Positions 6,885 through 11,010 of a DNA stretch of 11,010 nt are shown piece after piece; position 1 is the stretch's first letter, and every line of letters begins with the position of its first letter. Position numbers and translations under genes: made by a program. The notes under the pieces are model-generated. The model was given only the letters and a program-made list of their open reading frames with translations. It ran no database searches and was not told the origin of the DNA. The DNA is taken from contig PBHS01000029.1 of assembly GCA_002719575.1 (NCBI GenBank), positions 5,085-16,094 on the forward strand. The letters are read 5' to 3'. Source of the DNA: Gammaproteobacteria bacterium. GTDB lineage: Bacteria; Pseudomonadota; Gammaproteobacteria; Pseudomonadales; Pseudohongiellaceae.

Positions 6885-7034
6885 ATGAAGCAAAGGCAGC
6901 CATCGCCTGTGGCCAGTGTCACAACGAAGAATCAGACTGACATGAAGACGGCGTGGAGCGCGGCACTCGCTCAGATTAAGTCCTGGACGATTGGATGCGT
7001 CCTGATTTCGGCTCAGCCAAAGAAGACTTCGTAA
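6885..7034 (+). CDS. Candidate 49-codon ORF upstream of metG (uncertain)
   Basis: ATG 6885 is preceded by GGAAGAAG at a reasonable spacing and the frame closes at TAA 7032-7034, 94 bases before the metG GTG. The peptide starts MKQRQPSPVASVTTKNQ, is mostly polar and basic, and has one short hydrophobic patch (IGCVLISA) near its end. The frame is also open upstream to an ATG at 6840. No family is recognised. The ribosome-like site is the only positive sign; it may be non-coding leader sequence. Confidence 0.2.
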   Translation: MKQRQPSPVASVTTKNQTDMKTAWSAALAQIKSWTIGCVLISAQPKKTS

Positions 7035-7128
7035 CGGTTAAGTTTTAAGACCTTACCATCGGGACAATATACAACTGCGAGCCCGAGCACTCGCTACTTA
7101 AAATCAGTAATTGACACGAGAAATACAC

Positions 7129-9156
7129 GTGAATAAGCGCAAAATCCTTGTCACAAGCGCACTTCCCTACGCCAACGGAGACCTCCATCTCGGGCATCTA
7201 ATGGAAGCAATTCAGACGGACATTTGGGTCCGCCTTCAGAAACTTCAGGGGCATGACTGTATTTGGGTTTGCGCCGATGACGCGCACGGTACCGCGATCA
7301 TGCTCAGCGCGGAAACGCAAGATATCACACCCGAGGATCTCATTGATCGCGTGAATCGAAAGCATCAGCAGGATTTTGCCGATTTCCTGATTGAATTTGA
7401 TAATTTTTACACGACGCACTCTGAAGAAAACCGCCACTTCTCCGAGTCGATGTACCGCGCAATGGACGCAAACGGACACATTCAGCGTCGCTCGATCAAG
7501 CAAATGTTCGATCCAGAAAAAAAACTGTTTCTTGCTGACCGGTACATCGTTGGAATATGCCCGAAGTGCCGTGCCGAGGAACAATATGGTGACAACTGTG
7601 AAGCGTGCGGTTCGACATACAGCCCTTCCGAGCTAATTTCTCCGCGCAGCGCAATTTCAGGTGCTATTCCGATTGAGAAAGAATCGGAGCACTTCTTTTT
7701 CGATCTCCCAAAATTTAAAGATATGTTGAAAATCTGGACGCGCTCCGGCGCACTCCAGGATTCGGTTTCCAATAAGCTTAGTGAATGGCTCGATAAAGAT
7801 CTGCATCAATGGGATATCAGCCGCGATGCCCCCTACTTCGGATTCGAAATTCCAAACGCGCCGGGCAAGTATTTCTACGTTTGGGTCGACGCTCCAATTG
7901 GCTACATGGCAAGTTTTAAAAATTACTGTGATCGCGAAGGTCTGGACTTCGACAGTTATTGGCTCCCCGATTCAGATGCTGAGCTATATCATTTCATCGG
8001 CAAGGACATCATTAATTTCCACACATTGTTCTGGCCCGCTGTACTTACAAGTTCTGGCTATCGAACGCCGACCGCTGTATTCGCGCACGGTTTTCTTACA
8101 GTCGACGGCACTAAAATGTCCAAATCTAGAGGGACATTCGTCAATGCTCGCACTTACCTTGATCACCTGAACCCGGAGTACCTGCGCTACTATCTCGCAG
8201 CAAAGCTTAGTGCCGATATCGATGATCTGGACTTAAATTTGGAAGATTTCGCACTCCGAGTTAATGCTGACCTAGTCGGGAAAGTTGTCAATATTGCCAG
8301 CCGCTGTGCCGGATTTATTCACAACGGATTCGAGGGAATGCTGGCAGAAAAAACTGACAATCCCGATCTTATCTCTGGAATCCAATCCATAAAAGTACAG
8401 GTAACAGAATTCCTCAACAGCCGCGAGTACGGAAAGGCGATTCGATTAATCATGGCTCAGGCCGATAAGGCGAACCAGTACATCAACGACAAAGAACCCT
8501 GGGTACTGGCGAAAAAAGACAAAAAAGCCTCAGAGCTGCAAGCGATTTGCAGCACTGGCATCAACGCGTTTCGACTGCTTATATGCTACCTAAAGCCTGT
8601 TCTACCCGCTCTAGCAGAAAAAGCCGAGACGTTTCTGAACATTGACCCGCTGGTCTGGAAGGATGTTGACTCCGTACTGACCAAACATCGTATAAACAAA
8701 TTCCAACCCCTGATCACTCGGGTTGAAATAAGCAAGATCACGGCCATGATTAACGCGTCAAAAGTTCACGATGAGTCTCCTGTCTCTCCGGGGGCAGAGA
8801 ATCACTTTGAGGCGGAAATCCCATTCGAGGACTTCGCCAAAATCGATCTGCGGATTGCGAAGATTATAGAAGCTGAGCATGTCGAAGGCGCCGATAAACT
8901 GCTCTGTTTAAAGCTTGATCTGGGCCCGGACAGCGAAGGCAAACCCATACTGAGGCAAGTTTTTTCTGGAATAAAATCCGCATATCAGCCACACGATTTG
9001 TTAGGTAAGCTCACTGTCGTGGTCGCTAACTTGCAAGCACGCAAAATGAAATTCGGCATTTCGGAAGGAATGGTTCTCGCCGCTGGCCCGGGTGAAAAAG
9101 ACATATGGTTGCTGGAGCCAGATTCAGGCGCGACGCCGGGGTTGAGAGTCACCTGA
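7129..9156 (+). CDS. metG: Methionyl-tRNA synthetase
   Basis: Class I aminoacyl-tRNA synthetase that charges tRNA-Met and tRNA-fMet with methionine; cytosolic homodimer. From GTG 7129 the protein has 675 residues, close to the 677 of E. coli, and begins [21 protein letters not shown] at 7111 would add six residues, but a GAG core 8 bases before the GTG and the family N-terminus favour 7129. The HIGH signature is HLGH (20-23). The zinc knuckle has Cys144, Cys147, Cys157 and Cys160. KMSKS is at 329-333 in [12 protein letters not shown]. The anticodon-binding helical domain follows, then a C-terminal OB-fold (EMAP/Trbp111-like) dimerising tRNA-binding domain over roughly the last 105 residues, with [11 protein letters not shown] and [19 protein letters not shown]. 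Divergent from dcd. Confidence 0.98.
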   Translation: MNKRKILVTSALPYANGDLHLGHLMEAIQTDIWVRLQKLQGHDCIWVCADDAHGTAIMLSAETQDITPEDLIDRVNRKHQQDFADFLIEFDNFYTTHSEENRHFSESMYRAMDANGHIQRRSIKQMFDPEKKLFLADRYIVGICPKCRAEEQYGDNCEACGSTYSPSELISPRSAISGAIPIEKESEHFFFDLPKFKDMLKIWTRSGALQDSVSNKLSEWLDKDLHQWDISRDAPYFGFEIPNAPGKYFYVWVDAPIGYMASFKNYCDREGLDFDSYWLPDSDAELYHFIGKDIINFHTLFWPAVLTSSGYRTPTAVFAHGFLTVDGTKMSKSRGTFVNARTYLDHLNPEYLRYYLAAKLSADIDDLDLNLEDFALRVNADLVGKVVNIASRCAGFIHNGFEGMLAEKTDNPDLISGIQSIKVQVTEFLNSREYGKAIRLIMAQADKANQYINDKEPWVLAKKDKKASELQAICSTGINAFRLLICYLKPVLPALAEKAETFLNIDPLVWKDVDSVLTKHRINKFQPLITRVEISKITAMINASKVHDESPVSPGAENHFEAEIPFEDFAKIDLRIAKIIEAEHVEGADKLLCLKLDLGPDSEGKPILRQVFSGIKSAYQPHDLLGKLTVVVANLQARKMKFGISEGMVLAAGPGEKDIWLLEPDSGATPGLRVT

Positions 9157-9334
9157 AATTCGTCTGAAAGCAGCATGCAAAGCGTATCGACAGCCTTGGC
9201 ACATGGTTATAAGACCCACGGCACACAGGCCAAACCAAGTTGATTACGCGCACGTTAACTAATTAGACAAGCGGTTCTGCTGTGAATAACAAGCCAAACC
9301 CAAAGCGCCCAAACAAGACTACGAGTTTTAAACT
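9157..9334. other. metG-protease intergenic region
   Basis: These 178 bp follow the metG stop. No strong rho-independent terminator is visible. A TATAAG hexamer near 9211 and AT-rich TTAACTAATTAGAC near 9256 are possible -10 regions for the protease gene, both without a good -35. No ORF, repeat or RNA gene is seen. Confidence 0.4.
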
Positions 9335-10861
9335 ATGATGAATCTGACCCACCATCGGATATTTTCAGTTATCAACGCGCTGCAAAAACCGACCAATATT
9401 ATTGGCCTCTTTAGTGTCGTGTGGATACAAGCGTATGCAGTGACCCACGCTTTGGCTGAAGAGAATATTGAAGATTCGGTGATCAAGATTTACACCACTC
9501 AGGCCGAACCGGATTACTTCACGCCATGGCGCTTGCTCACTCCACGTCAATCGAGCGGTTCCGGTGCAGTAATCCGTGACAACAGGATACTGACCAACGC
9601 TCATGTTGTTGCGAATGCAAGTTATGTTCAGGCGCAAAAGCACAACGATCCTCGAAGGTATCAGGCAAGAGTCACATTTATTTCACACGAAGCCGATCTG
9701 GCGCTGATAACAGTAGACGAGCCCGGGTTCTTTACCGATCTCAATGAGCTCAGCATCGGGGGCCTGCCCGAGCCGCTGCAGGAAGTTTCTGTCTATGGCT
9801 ATCCTATTGGCGGCAAAACCTTAAGCATCACCAAAGGAATACTTTCCAGAGTAGAGCAGCAGGTCTATGCGCATGCAGGCACCTATTTATTAGCCGGTCA
9901 AATTGACGCAGCAATAAACCCAGGTAATAGCGGCGGTCCTGTCATCGTCAACAATCAGATTATCGGTGTCGTAATGCAAGCGAATGCCGGCAGTAGGGCG
10001 GAAAACCTAGGCTACTTTGTCCCAACAAACATCATTCGTCATGTGTTGAAGGACAGCGAAGACGGAACACTCGATGGATTTCCCGACCTGGGCTTTCGTA
10101 CACAGACCTTGGAAAGCCCGTCAGCGAAAGCAGCTTATGGCCTTGAGGAAAACGAAAGCGGTGTGTTGGTCATCAAGGTTTTTGAGGATTCCCCAGCCGA
10201 TGGCGTTATCCAAGAAAATGACATCATCCTGAGAATTGATGACTATGAAATCGCTGATGACGGGACTATACGAATCAGGCAAGACGTGCATACCAATTAC
10301 AAACACGCCATTGATATGCATCACTTGCGAGATCAGGTCGAACTCACCTATTCTCGCGACGGCGAACAAACTCAAGCGTCGCTAAAAGCCGTGCGAAGCA
10401 AGGCGAGCTATAGCCTCGTTCGGGGCGAAAAATTTGATGAAACACCACAATACTTCATCTACGGCGGCATCCTTTTCGTGCCTCTTAATATGAATCTGAT
10501 CAAGCGCTGGGGCAATGACTGGAGCAGAACCGCGCCCGTCAGCCTGCTTCAGGCGCGCAATGAGTGGGCAACGCCTGAAAGACGGGAATTGATCGTTGCA
10601 CTGCAAGTCCTCGCTGCAGACGTCAATCTGGGATATCACGACTGGAGGAATTGGATTGTCGACTCGGTTAATGGGCAGGACATCGTAGACTTCGATCACT
10701 TTGCCCAAACTTTGCGAGAAAATACCGAGGAAAATATAGTCTTTCAGAACAAAAACGGGTATCAAATGATAATTAATCACGAAGAAGCAATCGCGACAGA
10801 AAAGACTGTTCTCAGCCAATATCGCATTCCTGCGGCTTATTCTCAGGGCCTTTTCGACTGA
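9335..10861 (+). CDS. Exported Deg/HtrA-family serine protease with PDZ and C-terminal PDZ_3-like domain
   Basis: Trypsin-fold (S1C) serine protease, probably periplasmic and acting in protein quality control; its substrate is unknown. An N-terminal hydrophobic segment (about 22-37) ending in THALA-EEN suggests a signal peptide cut after residue 41, or an uncleaved anchor. The catalytic triad is His90 in LTNAHVV, Asp121 in HEADLALI and Ser199 in NPGNSGGP. The block YGYPIGGKTLSITKGILSRV (154-173) is typical of the plant Deg branch. A PDZ domain spans about 250-355, including ADDGTIRIR. The last 130 residues (GGILFVPL, QVLAADVNLGY, VNGQDI, YRIPAAYSQGL) resemble the PDZ_3 domain of Arabidopsis DEG9, not a classical second DegP PDZ. 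The 508-residue protein has start ATG 9335 or ATG 9338, both without a clear ribosome site. Family is certain; subfamily is by recall. Confidence 0.92.
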   Translation: MMNLTHHRIFSVINALQKPTNIIGLFSVVWIQAYAVTHALAEENIEDSVIKIYTTQAEPDYFTPWRLLTPRQSSGSGAVIRDNRILTNAHVVANASYVQAQKHNDPRRYQARVTFISHEADLALITVDEPGFFTDLNELSIGGLPEPLQEVSVYGYPIGGKTLSITKGILSRVEQQVYAHAGTYLLAGQIDAAINPGNSGGPVIVNNQIIGVVMQANAGSRAENLGYFVPTNIIRHVLKDSEDGTLDGFPDLGFRTQTLESPSAKAAYGLEENESGVLVIKVFEDSPADGVIQENDIILRIDDYEIADDGTIRIRQDVHTNYKHAIDMHHLRDQVELTYSRDGEQTQASLKAVRSKASYSLVRGEKFDETPQYFIYGGILFVPLNMNLIKRWGNDWSRTAPVSLLQARNEWATPERRELIVALQVLAADVNLGYHDWRNWIVDSVNGQDIVDFDHFAQTLRENTEENIVFQNKNGYQMIINHEEAIATEKTVLSQYRIPAAYSQGLFD

Positions 10862-10893
10862 TTCAGGCAGCAAGGCAAAACCCGTTAGCGGTT

Positions 10894-10911
10894 ACGGGAA
10901 GTATCTTCCGT
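10894..10911 (+). terminator. Weak hairpin after the protease gene
   Basis: ACGG-G-AAG, a TAT loop and CTTCCGT form a 7-bp stem with one bulged G, 32 bases after the protease stop. It is followed by CGGGACAAC and not by a T-run, so it is a poor intrinsic terminator and may only be RNA structure. An overlapping alternative stem is CCCGT/ACGGG. Confidence 0.2.
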
Positions 10912-10949
10912 CGGGACAACAAACCAATAGAAAGCGCTAGAGTCATCGG

Positions 10950-11010
10950 ATGTCTCAAAACGAACCGCGATTGAGCGAAAACGGCAGCGCAGATGAACAA
11001 AACGAAAAGA
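10950..11010 (+). CDS. Start of an unidentified gene (partial, runs off the right edge)
   Basis: ATG 10950 opens a frame of 20 codons that is still open at the window end. An in-frame TAG four codons upstream shows that no earlier start is possible in this frame. A short TAGAG sits about 7 bases before the ATG as a weak ribosome site. The visible peptide starts MSQNEPRLSENGS and is hydrophilic and acidic, with no signal peptide or motif. It lies 88 bp after the protease on the same strand. Too short to assign, and it could be a chance frame. Confidence 0.35.
   Translation, partial: MSQNEPRLSENGSADEQNEK

Larger units (their letters stand above)
6624..7128. other. 505-bp divergent intergenic region between dcd and metG
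   Basis: This must hold the promoters for both neighbouring genes. Visible elements are a 16-base palindrome at 6663-6678 near dcd, an imperfect dyad GGCGA/TCGCC at 6770-6786, and a 49-codon candidate ORF at 6885-7034. No mrp/apbC coding trace such as a P-loop frame is visible. No strong paired -35/-10 for metG stands out. There is no tRNA or repeat array. Confidence 0.5.

Noticed and set aside
7035..7067. CGGTTA followed by TCGGGACAA, also seen near 10889-10919, as a shared promoter motif
   Set aside because: Spacing differs by two bases and 9-mer matches of this kind are expected by chance in 11 kb; no further similarity around them.
7198..7584. 128-codon minus-strand ORF opposite metG
   Set aside because: It is a shadow of the metG catalytic domain frame, which carries all class I synthetase motifs.
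10382..10873. 163-codon ORF on the minus strand opposite the protease 3' half
   Set aside because: It is antisense to a well-supported coding frame, has no recognisable domain, and its composition is explained by reverse reading of the protease codons.

Overview
The window looks like chromosomal DNA from a gammaproteobacterium. I base this on the protein family resemblances (Pseudomonas-like FliA, the 189-residue KSTYAR type of Dcd, a full-length MetG with a C-terminal tRNA-binding domain) and on a ccmABCDEF cluster downstream of fliA. I see no insertion sequence, integrase, tRNA, rRNA, CRISPR array or phage gene. The genus cannot be named from sequence alone.

Layout. Positions 1-4544 (minus strand) hold a cytochrome c maturation (System I) operon in transcription order ccmA-ccmB-ccmC-ccmD-ccmE-ccmF; ccmF runs off the left edge after about 524 codons. 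Most junctions are tight: a 4-bp ATGA overlap for A/B and for D/E, 22 bp for C/D, and 11 bp for E/F. The exception is a 116-bp gap between ccmB and ccmC that carries an extended -10-like promoter. Upstream of ccmA, on the same strand after 160 bp, is fliA (sigma-28). Then come 617 bp with no convincing gene, dcd on the minus strand (dCTP deaminase), a 505-bp divergent regulatory gap, metG on the plus strand (methionyl-tRNA synthetase, GTG start), a secreted Deg/HtrA-type serine protease with a PDZ and a C-terminal PDZ_3-like domain, and the first 20 codons of an unidentified gene at the right edge.

How the genes work together. CcmA and CcmB form an ABC module. With CcmC and CcmD it loads heme onto CcmE, and CcmF is the heme lyase side that attaches heme to apocytochrome c. 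This implies a c-type cytochrome-based respiratory chain. Dcd feeds dUMP/dTTP synthesis, MetG serves translation, and the protease is probably periplasmic quality control. The last three are neighbours rather than one pathway.

What stands out is gene order. In Vibrio and Pseudomonas a chemotaxis/motor block (cheY, cheZ, cheA, cheB, parA, cheW and others) separates fliA from ccmA, flhF/fleN precede fliA, and in Pseudomonas an mrp/apbC gene lies between dcd and metG. All of these are absent here, and non-coding gaps stand at those positions. I do not see a clearly new multi-gene system. The best leads are these rearranged junctions, two small candidate ORFs in the gaps, a palindrome on the likely dcd promoter, a diverged CcmF WWD motif, and the plant-like Deg protease.
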